Below, one piece after another: positions 46,736 through 57,200 of a stretch of 64,000 nucleotides of DNA. The translations under genes were made by a program, and so were the position numbers. The notes beneath the pieces are model-generated. The model was not told the origin of the DNA. It ran no database searches and worked only from the letters and a program-made list of their open reading frames with translations. The stretch lies in NCBI GenBank assembly GCA_050084515.1, contig CM114271.1, positions 18,538,001-18,602,000 of the forward strand, given 5' to 3'. The first letter of the stretch is position 1. Each line of letters begins with the position of its first letter. Source of the stretch: Blasia pusilla (lineage: Eukaryota > Marchantiophyta > Marchantiopsida > Blasiales).

Positions 46736-46826
46736 CCATTTTTCACCTCTGGAACTCCTGTAACCTCCGGCACGTCATTGTCGAAAGGACGACGGGACCC
46801 AACGGTCAGCCTAATGGCTAGAAAAG

Positions 46827-46835
46827 TATAAATAG
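46827..46835 (+). promoter_or_regulatory. TATA box of the ParB-methyltransferase-like gene
   Basis: TATAAATAG, about 280 bases upstream of the ATG at 47106. The start of transcription is expected near 46860, giving a ~250-base pyrimidine- and CGA-rich 5' leader. Confidence 0.6.
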
Positions 46836-48329
46836 GGCAGAAATTGCTCATTTCCGGTTTCTCATTTCGCGATCTCCATTCCTCTCTCTCCTGCGTAGCA
46901 ACTAATCAGATACCAAGGGGCGTTTCATCGCGAGTCGATACGAGGGAACCAGAGAGAGACGGTTCGACCGAAGGAGAGCGAGACGGTTCGACAGAATGAT
47001 CCCGAGACGATTCGAGCTACCCATCAAGGCTATTCATCTCCACATCAGCAAGGCGACTGATCAAGCGATTCATCGTGGACATAGGTGGAGGCATTTCCAG
47101 AAAAAATGACAAGGAAAAAATCACAAGCCAACAAGTCTGGGAGCTTCACTCCGAAGTCCGTTATGACTCCTGCGTCAGCATCTACAGTCGTTCGGCGAAT
47201 GAAATTAGGCAGCAGGAAATCGAGCAGCGGGAAAGGGAAGCGGAGATGCACAACCATGAGCTTCTTGCAAGATGTGTTCAAGAGGCGCTCGATTGACAGA
47301 ACGTAGAGGCTGAGACGTCGCAGGCCTTGAAGAAAAGGATCGCCGACGAAAAGAGAGAAAAGAAGCGTCTGGACGCTTTGGTGAGGAGAACAAAATTGGC
47401 TAAAGCGAGGAGGGAAAAAGCGATAGCCATTGACAACAGCCCTGCCCGTCCAAGCGAAAGTGTTGAGATGCGGGAAATATCCCCGATGAAGTCCGGGGAC
47501 ACAATCAACATAGCAGAAACGCCGAAGTTCAAATCACGGACAACGAGGTCATGAGGACCCCCAACATGGAGATGGTGGACATTGCCAAAGAAGCTGGAGA
47601 GCGGTCATTCTGGTTTCCAAGCCGGGCGGAAGACATCGTCCTCTATCGGATCGACGATTTCCTAGTCGATTTGCCAACTTCTGCCTCACACAAGTTGGCT
47701 GGTCAAGAAACCGACCCAATTTTCGAGCGGGTAAGAGAGGATCTAGGTTTTTTGAATTATGTGAATTGCAATTCATTGGGAATTCAAGGTAGCTTATTGA
47801 TCTTGTCCTGGTTTTGACTGGTGGTAAAGCAAATGGTTCTCATGGAGGGCCACAACGCCACGAGGATTCCACTCTGCCGATTGGGGACAATGGAATACGT
47901 CAGCAAAATTCAATCCCACGAGGACATCGCGAAGCTTAAACAATTGGCGGCGACAGCATCCTACGTTGACAGCTTTCCTCCCTTCTATGTTCAGCCTTAC
48001 GACGAGCATGGAACCCAAGCCCTGGTTACGGAGGAGGACTTGGATAAGCTTGACACATTGTGGAGGATGAGAGACCAGGATGTCAGAAGGCAAGTAGAGG
48101 GCACAGAATTCAGCTGGATGAGGAATCTGTATTTCTTCATATGGGATGGAAATCACAGGTTCATGGCGTGGACCAAGTTTGCAGAGGAGCGTCCCTACTC
48201 CTTGGAGGCACATTTTTGCGTGAAGGGAGTGGTCCTTCATCCATTCCCTCATCACATGGCGACGGTGGAGATGGCAATGCATGCCATGAACACGTGAGTA
48301 TCTTCTTGCAGGGTCGGGACTCTTGTTGG

Positions 48330-49625
48330 GATGGTTTTGGCCAAACGCATTTCGTCGCACTCCGACAAGTTGCTCGATTGATGAGTGGGTTAGGTTTTTT
48401 TTTGCCGAAAGCAACTCGTCCGACTCTGACGAGTTGCTCTACTCGACGCTTTTTCAAGATGTTTTTTGAAGAATCGAACTCGTCGGACTCCGACGAGTTC
48501 TTCAACTAACCACAGATTTAATAAGTTTTTAGCCCAAAGCAAACCGTCGGAGTCCGAGGGGTTGCTCGACTCGTTGCCTTTTCAGGATGTTTTTTGAAGA
48601 AAGAAACTTGTCAGAATCGGACGAGTTGTTCGACTGACCGCAGGTTTAGTATGTTTTTTGCCCAAAGCAATCCGTCGGTGTCTGACGGGTTGCTTGACTC
48701 GAAACTGTTTTTGGCCGAAATCAACTCGTCGGAGTCCGACGGGTTGCATTCGGAAGTTGGTTTAGCAAATTTCGCGTCAAATTGCAAGTTTCCATTCAAT
48801 TGCGCAACCTGTGGGACTTCGACGGGTTGCTATGTTCATGTTAGTATGTTCAGTTGCACAACCCGTCGGAGTCCGACGGGTTGAAACCAGGCATTAGCAA
48901 ATCTGAATGCAATCCGTCGGACTCCGACGGGTTGCATCATTTAGCTCGTTCCTAGAATCCGACCTTGAGCTGTGACAACCCGTCGGAGTCTGGCGGGTTG
49001 TAGGAACCCATGTAATTTTCTGACGGGTTGAGTTTGGATGTGCAGGATTGTATCAGAGGGGAATGTCATCCACCACTAGATACAGGACTGCAATCGGATG
49101 GATAAAAAAAAATGAGTTTCCACTCCGATCCGCGACGAGTCACATTCGGGTAAGGCTCAATTCCTGTAGTATAATCTCAAATATATTTTCAAATTCGGGT
49201 AAGGCTCAATGAGTGTTAATCTCTGTTGTTTTTGTCCGTGAGCAACTTGTCGGAAGGCGACGGGCTGGTGTCTTAGAGCTGCCCATGCTCGGCTTAGAGC
49301 AACCCGTCGGTTTCCGACGGGTTGTATCTTTCCCAGATACACAGGGAAAACCGTGGTGTACCTGCAACCCGTCGGAACCCGACGGGTTGCTGTTGCTTTT
49401 GGTTTTTCCCTGTGGTTCCGAAAAGCTGCAACCCGTCTGATAGCGACAGGTTGCTCTCAGCCGAGCATGGGCTGCTCTGGGCCAGCAACCCGTCGCCTTC
49501 CGACGGGTTGCTCACGGACAAAAACAAAGGAGAGCCCGACGGGTTGTTTTGTCCCTAACCAACCCGTCAGAAGGCGACGGGTTGGTCAAGGATAAAACAA
49601 CCCGTCGGACTCCGATAGGTTGACC
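48330..49625. repeat. Palindrome-dense introns of the ParB-type gene
   Basis: More than a dozen units fill the introns before and after exon 49046-49149. A perfect one is 48859-48883 (12-base arms CAACCCGTCGGA and its inverse, centre G). Near-perfect ones start near 48909, 48975, 49300, 49362, 49429, 49484, 49559 and 49597. Spacing is irregular here, unlike in the 46170 array. They produce spurious short ORFs with NPS.SDGLL-like peptides. Confidence 0.9.
49221..49531. repeat. 310-bp foldback inside the last intron
   Basis: The left arm starts CTCTGTTGTTTTTGTCCGTG at 49221. The right arm ends in CACGGACAAAAACAAAGGAG by 49531, its inverse. Inside, GCCCATGCTCGGCT (about 49282) faces AGCCGAGCATGGGC (about 49459), and ACACAGGGAAAA (49339) faces TTTTTCCCTGTG (49404). 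Individual palindromes sit within the arms, so the structure is a hairpin of hairpins. Confidence 0.8.
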
Positions 49626-50248
49626 CAAAGTTAGTAATTGAAAAAGTTCTCTAGGGTCAAGCCGACTTCTTTAGTTGTTGACATTGTTTCCAACGTGCTT
49701 CTTTACAGATGGACCACTCCTACGTGTACTGCTTCGTTCGGCCCGAGCACAATTTCCAGGTGTTCAAGATCCAGGCTCCTGTGGATCCATGCTTAGATGG
49801 GTACAGCTTAGATAGTTTGTACAATTCCCCCCCGGGAATTTACATGCAAGACAGTACCCCACTTCTGGGAGGAAGGAAAAAATCGCCAACCCTGATGCAA
49901 ATGCTCATCGAGCTCTGCTCAAGGCCGGGTGACTTGGTGTTCGACTTAGTGGGACTTTCAGGGGCAAGTATCAAAGGCGCCTGGCAGAGTGGCAGGAACA
50001 TTCTCTGCCTCGAGGGAATGCAAGAACTGTTGGACCTTTGCAAGGAGGCAAAGGCAGAATACGAAAGGCTCGTTGGGGTGTACAACTCTCCACCGAAGCC
50101 GAGAGCTCCGGTTCCAGACCCACCGTTGGTATTGACTCCATCGTCACTTCCAACGATTCCAAAAATCGGGAGGGCAAGGCCGAAAGTAATTTTGCAGGAG
50201 CTCTTGGAGATGACGAGTGAGTTCAAAGAACTCAACGACCCAGCTTGA

Positions 50249-52070
50249 CTGTAGCGTTTGGAGTCGGGAGTTTTTTATGATGAGGCAAAAGATTTCATAG
50301 AATAGATCAAATGTACAGTTCGGAGCTTTTTTCGGATGATATAAAGAGATGATTTTTTCGAACGATGGTGGTGCTTGTTAAAGTTTTCTGAACATTTTTT
50401 ATGTCTTTTCCAATATGATCGTCTATGTACTCCGGACTTCTATTTTGCAACCAGTCGGATTTCTCCTCCTTGCAACTTTTCACTTTTTGACGACAACGCC
50501 TTTTTACCACTTCCAAGCAACCTGTCGGATTCGACAGGTTTCCTGATCGGACTCTTTCCATGTTGGTCCAACTTAAGAGGCAGTCTGGCAGGCTTCTTCC
50601 CTTGGCACCTTCCCCTCAACTCGTAAAGGCAGGCGTGGGCTTTTTTCTTCTCTCAAACGTGTTGGATTCCTACTACTTGTGCAATTGCCATCATGGTATT
50701 ACCAAGGACGGAGCACATATTGATACTGGATGTGTGTCACATTGCAGAGCGTACAAGGTATACTGTCGAGGAAGACGGTGGGACTCAAATCAGGTTACAT
50801 GGGACTATTATGGCGTACCTAGGGGGGGCCAAGGCTCTCGAATTCGCCAACATTTTTGATCCCCGTCTACAATCAGCCAGAGGAGCCACTTGTATCCCAC
50901 GACATTCCTTTTATACTGTCACCGAGGAGAGTTAGGAGTAAATTTGTAGATGACGAGGCTGAAGAAATCATAGACTAGGTCAAATGAACATTTCCAAGGT
51001 TCCTTCGGAGGTAATAAAGGAAGAGATTTTTTCAACCCATAATGGTGTTTTTAAAAGTTTGTTGGAATATTTTGTTGGACTTGTGGATTGTGTTCTTTTA
51101 GCTACTTAGAATTACAATTTTGCAACCCGTATGATTCCGACGGATTGCAACTTTTTGCTTTTTGCCCACTGCAACTTTTTAACCATTTCCAGGCAAGCTG
51201 TCGGATTCTGACATGTTGACTGCTTAAGTGATCGGACTCTTTCCCTATGAGACCAACTTCTGACGCATTGTGGCGGGCTTCTTAACGTTTGGATCGTTCC
51301 CCTACATTTGTCAAACCAGTTGTAGGCTTATTTTCTTGTCTAAGATGTGCAGGATTCCTTTCCTACTACCTGTCGGATTGCCATTTCAGATTCCCAACCT
51401 GTTAGATCGTCGTGGGTGCAGGGTGGAAGAAAATCACCTCAAAAAATCTTTCCTTTCTTATGGTGAGCTTTCTTACTGGTTGGGAGGGGTGCACCTTCTC
51501 GATTTCTCAGCCTTAGAATCTGAATGAAGGAACATCAGTTCCTCTTTAGTCCAAACAACTAACAATCTTTTGGTTCAATTATCCTCTCATGTGTTCACAT
51601 TTCACAAATTTGGTCTTGAGCGCACACCATTCATAACCAACATAAAGTTGGTTATGGGGCAATTCAGGGGAGGCCATGATGCAGGCAACAATCCCTGCAA
51701 AAAGAGAGGTTGGCATCCGGGTGGTCCTCCAACAAAAATACCCATGTGCACTGCTTTTTGTAGACCGAGACAGGTAATGTTAAGAAACTTAGGCTCACAT
51801 GGAGAGTGATGGAAAAATGTTTGTAGTGGTCTTATGATCTCTACTTTTTTTTCGCCCCTAGGAAAAAGGAGGGTTTTTTAGGGCCAAATGTGGACCACTA
51901 CCTACTCTCTTCTAAAGATTTCATGAATTTGAAAGCAAACAAAAATTTCAAATACGTCAAAAATTTTTGAAGAGAGGAGGCGGATTTGGCCCTTTTTTTT
52001 TAAGAGAGACTCTCCTCTCTTCCTCTCTTCCTCTCCTCTCTTACTCTCTCCTGCCAGAATACCAGCCCCC
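50249..52070. repeat. Non-coding right end of the M element
   Basis: 50439-52070 aligns with 1-1628. It contains palindrome units near 50445, 50515, 51120 and 51190 and the terminal TCTTCCTC tract. No gene recognised. Conservation between the two copies, without coding, marks it as the structural end of the family. Confidence 0.75.
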
Positions 52071-52079
52071 AAAATCATG
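52071..52079. repeat. Right 9-bp target-site duplication of the M element
   Basis: AAAATCATG, identical to 44498-44506. Confidence 0.75.
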
Positions 52080-53280
52080 TAGACTCTTTAGTTGGTCAAT
52101 TAATGCAACCTTGTAGATCCTTCCCAACTATCAAAATAACTTAATTGTAGTCCTAAAATTGGATTGTGCTCTTCCACTTGAGGTCTGTGCCATCTCAATG
52201 CCGTCACTACCATCGACTTCATCTGGTTAATAGATTGATGGCTTAGTTCTACTCCAACTCATAATCCTATCATACGCCTTGCGGCAACTCGGGGAGACAT
52301 ATCTTGGAGCCAAATACATCTTGTATGTATTGGGCTTCAAAGTGCATGTCAATATGTGTGATCTTCGATCAATCGATATCCTAGCTCCGTATTCAAGAGA
52401 GAATCCAAGCTGAATGCATGTAAGTTGCACTGTATAGTAGATCCCATTATGGGTCTGATCATAAGGAAAATGAGTTCTAAGTGAGCTTCATCCTATGTAT
52501 ACCCCCTAAAACCTCCATAGGTGACGTGTACATACAGAAAATATCCCCTCTAGCGGGTCACTACCAACCTCGAGTATACAAAGTACTTACTCCCCAACAA
52601 CCATCGATGTGTTCCTATCGTCAGACCAACTACCAACAAACCCTTGACCTTATAGGCCAAAGTGGTTAGAGAAACCTCCCTATATCCACAAACCCGCTAC
52701 ACACCCAAGAGATCTAGCTTGTCATCCTTGCTACATTTATGAAGCCTACCCTCTTCTTGATATCCAATTGCAACACCCTCTCCTCTAAAATCTACATCGG
52801 CATATAGAGCGATAGCCACCCTCCGCTATGAGAGAATTCAAATGCTAACAATCTAATTCCCTACTAGGCATCAAGCAAGAGAGGTGCTCCAAAGGCTCTC
52901 CATAAGAAAGATGGCTTGAAAAACTTTCCATCTCTCTCTTATACACTAAGGAAGAATCAAAATGCTCTTCCCCCCAAAATAGCCTCTTGAAAGAGAACCT
53001 GCAAGTTCAAAGTAATGGATGATAGTTGACTCAATCAATGAGTCATGTAGAAAAAATAACATACTATTTTTTCTATATGACTCGTAGAAACACAAGTGCA
53101 GATTGTAGCATTGCTCTTGCCTGGTCCTTTTGGCATGCCTGAATGAGAGAGATTTTTGACATGTTTGTGATGACCTCTAGGAGGAATGGACACTCTCGAC
53201 TCTTCTTGTGTTGGGGCAGAGGGCATTTTCTTGAATGTTAAGTCCCTACACACGAAAACTTATCAATTGATGGAGGGAAC
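52080..53280. repeat. Gene-free interval containing dispersed repeat R2
   Basis: 52850-53030 matches 18880-19010 in the same orientation (GAGGTGCTCC, AAGGCTC, then AAGATGGCTTGA against AATTGGCTTGAGAAAG). It is probably an LTR of a family otherwise unseen. 52080-52850 holds no recognisable gene. Confidence 0.45.
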
Positions 53281-53862
53281 GTCTAAGTGTTCAATGCTTG
53301 CAACCCGTCGAAATCGGTCGGGTTGCAAGATTAATTGTTCTCGCTTTAAGTAACTTCCAACCCGTCCGAATCGGATAGATTGAAAGATTCAAATTTCTTC
53401 CTTTAAGTAACTTGCAACCCCTCAGATTCTCACCGAAAGCACGGTGAATTTTTTTTCAACTTTTTTCAACTTTTTTGATTCTGACGAGTTGTATGATGAA
53501 CTTTTTAAACAAAATTTGCAACCCGTCAGATTCAGACGGGTTGCAAGATGAACTTGTTTTGCAAAAAAGTAGCCAAAAAAGTTGAAAAAAATTTACAATC
53601 CGTCGGATTCTCACGGGTTGCAAGCCGTCGGATCTGGATATTCGGCAATTCCATGTAACTTGTCAATTCCGACGGGTTGCTTTACCTACCTTCTTTGCAA
53701 CCCGTACAATTCCGATGGATTGCAACCTTACACTTGGACCATACACTTGGAAAAAATGGAGAAAACTCACCAGCCGCATAAAGTTTCCCATTGTCTCATA
53801 TGGACGGTCCACCAACTGAGCCACCAACACAACTCTTTGTATTTATCCTCAATTGCATGCAA
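53280..53862 (+). mobile_element. Family M fragment (left-interior part)
   Basis: Palindrome units recur near 53299, 53359, 53420, 53518, 53597, 53650 and 53697. Then 53755-53855 matches 44905-45010 of the full element (GCCGCATAAAGTTTCCCATT against GCCGCATGAAGTTTCCCCATT, and GAGC-CACCAACACAACTCTTTGTA against the same). It ends abruptly where the truncated family P element begins. Confidence 0.7.
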
Positions 53863-54960
53863 CTAAATGGGACACATGTGTTGCGAGTTTGGGAGGATGG
53901 TAGAGTACGTGAGCACGTGCTCATCCTTCACAAAGAGCACGTTTGGTGCATCATGCCCATGAGGAGTTGGGTGATTTTGAAGTGCAGCGGACGTGCAACT
54001 TTCCCTAGAGTATGGTGGCGAGGCACGTAGACTAAAATTTAGCAATTGGTCACCAGATGCATGATGTGTGATCAGGTCCATATATCATTCAATGCTCCGA
54101 CTCCACACTTACATCCAATTCCGATCATGGGTCTAGGTTATAGATAGAGTTTGGATTTTGCAGGACCTTTAACCTTGACAGAGCGCCATAGTCGTTATGT
54201 GTTGGTGATGGTTGAGCACTTCTCAAAGTGGAAAGAGTTGGTTGCATTTCCTGGAAAAGTGAGTGAAGGAGTAGCGTATGCCTTCCTAGATTGAGTGTTG
54301 AGTCATTACAATACATAAACTGGGGTGTTGAGAGACCAAGGTACGGAGTTTCGCGGGGAGTTTCAGGCCTTGTGTGATCAGGCGCTGATCGACCACTGCA
54401 CCACTTCGCGAGAGCATGTTGAGGCAAATGGACTAGCGGAGAGGGTTGTGCAGACGGTAAAGAGAGGATTACCTATGGCTTGTAGAGAGGTCGCCTAGGA
54501 TATTGGGACCTCTAGTTTCCGTGGTTGGCGATGGAATATAAATTCATCACGCAGGCATCCTTAGCATCTTTCTCACCATTCTTGCTACTTTATGGCCGAG
54601 AGCCTGATTTACCTACGAGCATTCATTGAGATGTCGGTGAGGTGTTGAACCTTGATGACCCTGATGTATGGATGCAAGCATGTTCTCTAAGGGTTGAGTT
54701 ATTTTGGGGAGTGATGCCCATGGCATTCGAGAGCTTGGTGATTGCGCAACATTAGGATACGTACGAGGTATGCGACCATTCATGTATATGGTGATCGATC
54801 GACTATCCGGAGGTTCCATCAGGGAGACTATGGCAACTTGTAGCAGACGGCATCCACGACGTTGGATGTGACTGCAAGGCGCACTATCTTGAGAGTGCAT
54901 GAGGTTTTGCCATCTGGCGTTCTTTTATTGGAGGGATGCAATGGTATTATTTGGAAGGAC
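53863..54960 (+). pseudogene. Integrase of P fragment D
   Basis: Across frames the core reads HSRYVLVMVEHFSKWKELVA at about 54190-54250, then LRDQGTEFRGEFQALCDQAL at about 54328-54387, holding the second catalytic Asp in RDQGTEF. EANGLAERVVQTV (about 54422) includes the catalytic Glu region. The tail has LLYGREPDLP near 54590. Stops (for example at 54289 and 54754) break it. Confidence 0.75.
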
Positions 54961-55035
54961 CATGTGCGTAATTGTACGCCATGTCACCTTCCTAAGAGTG
55001 ATGATACAGTTGATTCGAGTTTAGCAGTAGTTCCT

Positions 55036-55190
55036 ACAAGCTTGCAATGTATGTTGTGTGATTCTGCTCGTGGTGCAGCTATTATGCTAGTATGTGATGG
55101 ATGTTCGAGAGGGTGGCACATGGCATGTCTGACACCACCTTGCACTAGGATTCCTCGGGGATGATGGATGTATCCTAGATGTACGTAGAG
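55036..55190 (+). pseudogene. PHD finger of P fragment D
   Basis: The open stretch 54862-55164 ends LQCMLCDSARGAAIMLVCDG followed by CSRGWHMACLTPP. All of the first six zinc ligands (C-x2-C, CDGC, H-x2-C) are kept, the best in the window. A TGA follows IPRG, and the last pair reads WMYPRC, losing one Cys. Together with 28036-28203 (last pair intact), it shows that the ancestral finger was a complete C4HC3. Confidence 0.8.
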
Positions 55191-55496
55191 TACGTAGTCT
55201 AGATTTTAACTTGTGTTTGTGACATGGATGACAAGTAGGCGACTAATGATGGGGCCACATGAGCACCCGACCTTTTTGTTCTTAGCGTTCGAGAGATGTA
55301 TGTTATGGTAGGTAGGGATAGATGGCTATTTGGAGTTAGAGGGATGTAACCAGTAGCTAGGGGGCGATTGGAGATATTTTGGTACTCCTCGTCTCGTTAT
55401 TTGGATGCCATGAATTTGTATGGGATCATGTGTGTTTGCATGTGTGTTTGGTGACAATGATGTATGTTGTGTAGCGATGTATATGCGCACGACATT

Positions 55497-55932
55497 TGTC
55501 ACATCTTTTAGGATAGATCGGAGGAATCTAGTAGAGCACCTTTGGAGATACTAAAGGATAACATCATGAGTTTGAGGATGCCCTGTTGACGCCACAGGTA
55601 ACCTGCGAGAGCAGGTTTCCCCTTCGTTTCGGCCTATTTGGAGCCATATTGAGAAACTTATTATTTTGGGTAAATTACCATTTTTGGTTTAGTTGAAACT
55701 TTGGGAAGTGGCCCTTTACCTACTACAACAGTTTAAGAGCCAAGGAGATGATATGCGATCATAGATTACCGTGGAGAGGGCTTGGGAGAAGGAAGGGGGT
55801 ATACCTTGAAGAGAGAGAGCTTGAAAACTCAAACTCATTCTCTCTTTGTTGAACCTCTTGGCATGAGGCGGAGGAGCTATGGTCCTCCTTTCCTTGTGTG
55901 TGTAATCCAAGCCTCTCATTAGGAGAATGGGT
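55497..55932 (+). repeat. LTR of P fragment D (truncated)
   Basis: It starts TGTCACATCTTTTAGGAT and runs through GGTTTCCCCTTCGTTTCGG, the GAGAGAGAG block and GTTGAACCTCTTGGCATGAG. It is cut after AGGAGAATGGGTC compared with the copies at 14560 and 28508. Confidence 0.7.
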
Positions 55933-57200
55933 CAAGTGTTTTCTCTTAGTTATGTGATCGCTCTACTAACTCGACCTACACAACATGTGCGACAAGTTAG
56001 GTCTTAGATCTACCCCACGTCTTTTGCTCATAAGGCTCAAGGTAAGATAATCTTTGTAGAGAGTTGTAGGAGTGGTGAGGGGATGTAGAGAAGGTTACTT
56101 TATAACATAAAACCTATTTTATTTCTTAGGTGGATTGGTACAACTCTCTTCAACATTTTTTCGAACTATTTCTTATGTGTGGAGCCACCTACCTTTATTT
56201 CCATGTATTTGTTCCTTGGATCTTTTGCCTTTTCTTGATTCTTGTCTTCTTGAATCGAGAAAATTTTTTTCTTCCAAATCTTATATTATTATAACTAAAG
56301 TTTTAGGAATGTCCAAGTGATATTCTAAAGAGTTGAGAAAGGTTATGCAAAAAGCTCATATGTAATTTTGAAATAAATGAGTTATGTGGTTGTTTTCGGT
56401 GTTTTCATTTGTTGAGCTACTTCTTCTTAGATGTTGAATTCCTCCTCTCCATAAAAATACCGAGGAGAATGAAAATATTAGATGAGTTATTCTCTCATCC
56501 ATCAACCACTTCATGTATCCTCTAGGTAGATATGTCATAGCCTAGCTATGGTCGCGAGGGTTGGATATAATGTGTTGAATGATTATTATGTTTGTGATTG
56601 TTCTTGGTTGCTCTCTTGCAACAACATATATTCAAGATATTAAGATCATTTTTTGGGGATATTTTTTGTGACCATTTTTCTACATTGATTAAATTTCTAT
56701 TGGACTTCTATAGATTTTCCAATCAAACGATGTCTTAGGTTGTTAGGATTGGATCAAATTATTTCGGGTGGTTGGGATACCTTGGAGATTTGAAGTAGGA
56801 ATGAAAGTTGAGAATTAAAGTGGGAATGACCGTGGCAAGTGATGCCCTTGCTACTTTGTTGGAGGGTGAAGGTTGACGTGTAACACTATTTGAATGATAG
56901 GAGTAAAAGAAGATTGCGCAAGGATTTATGAGAGGTTGCAATGAGGCAATGTAGTGAGGTTATGGAGCGGGCAATATGATTTTAGATTGCTTGTGTAATC
57001 GATGATGAGAGAATTCTCTCACATGAGAGATGACAAGGCGTTGCAAGTATGTGGAGATGGTGCATATTGGTGAGTATAATTATTCCGAAGATTGAAACAT
57101 GGGACAGTATTATTTGATGGGGGATGGAAGCATTGATTGCTATTTCTTATCATGAAGGGAACAAATTTTATTTATCATAATGGAAATTTTATTTTCAACT
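55933..57200. other. Gene-free AT-rich interval
   Basis: No gene, RNA or known repeat recognised. Confidence 0.4.

Larger units (their letters stand above)
47106..50248 (+). pseudogene. ParB/Srx-like + DNA N6/N4-methyltransferase-like gene of family M (multi-exon, broken)
   Basis: Proposed exons are 47106-47730, 47830-48293, 49046-49149 and 49709-50248. Junctions are standard: GAGCGG/GTAAGAG, GGTAAAG/CAAATGG, AACAC/GTGAGTA, TGTGCAG/GATTG, TTCGG/GTAAGG, CTTTACAG/ATGGAC. Exon 1 starts MTRKKSQANKSGSFTP and then has a long charged coiled-coil-like stretch (EIEQREREAEMHNHELLARC). Exon 2 has a ParB-like core, FFIWDGNHRFMAWTKFAEE, where DGNHR matches the ParB/sulfiredoxin D-G-x-H-R motif. Exon 4 has KKSPTLMQMLIELCSRPGDL then VFDLVGLSGASIKGAWQSGR and NILCLEG, the SAM-binding half of N6/N4 adenine or cytosine methylases (KP..L...li..s.pGd.VlDpF.GSG). 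The family DPFxGSG is altered to DLVGLSG. Lesions are a frameshift near 47200, TGA at 47294, a frameshift near 47535, TAG near 49079 and an extra A in the A9 run at 49103. Confidence 0.65.
44507..52070 (+). mobile_element. Family M Mutator-like DNA transposon (7.56 kb) carrying a ParB-methyltransferase-like gene
   Basis: The boundaries rest on three things. There is an exact 9-bp flank duplication. The left end (GGTAAGAGGAGAGGAAGAG at about 44513-44531, within a GAAGAGAGGAAGAGAGG tract) and the right end (inverse of CTCTTCCTCTCTTCCTCTCC at 52018-52040) form inverted termini. The same right terminus, ACCAGCCCCC, recurs at 1628 in copy 1. The left terminus appears to lack about 20 bases that the right one has. 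Inside are a transposase remnant on the minus strand, a palindrome array, a TATA promoter, a multi-exon plus-strand gene, and a 1.6-kb non-coding right end. Both genes carry stops, so the copy is probably dead. Confidence 0.7.
53863..55932 (+). mobile_element. Family P Ty3/gypsy fragment D: integrase, PHD finger, LTR
   Basis: It starts inside the integrase zinc-binding region and continues through the core, PHD finger and 3' region into an LTR (TGTCACATCTTTTAGGAT at 55497) that is cut at 55932. It is the best preserved 3' half of family P in the window and shows what copy B lost by deletion. Methyltransferase, reverse transcriptase and RNase H are absent. Confidence 0.8.

Noticed and set aside
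46059-46821. Several plus-strand ORFs of 60-129 codons across the palindrome array
   Set aside because: Their codons follow the repeat units, giving CNPS.S.GL-type peptides in more than one frame. There is no consistent protein.
48594-49595. ORFs on both strands rich in NPSDSDGLL-like peptides
   Set aside because: They are translations of the palindrome, which reads open on both strands; not genes.
47106-50248. Considering the ParB-type gene as bacterial contamination
   Set aside because: It has several standard spliceosomal introns with matching phases, a plant-type TATA box, and lies inside an element with a 9-bp target duplication in plant repeat DNA.
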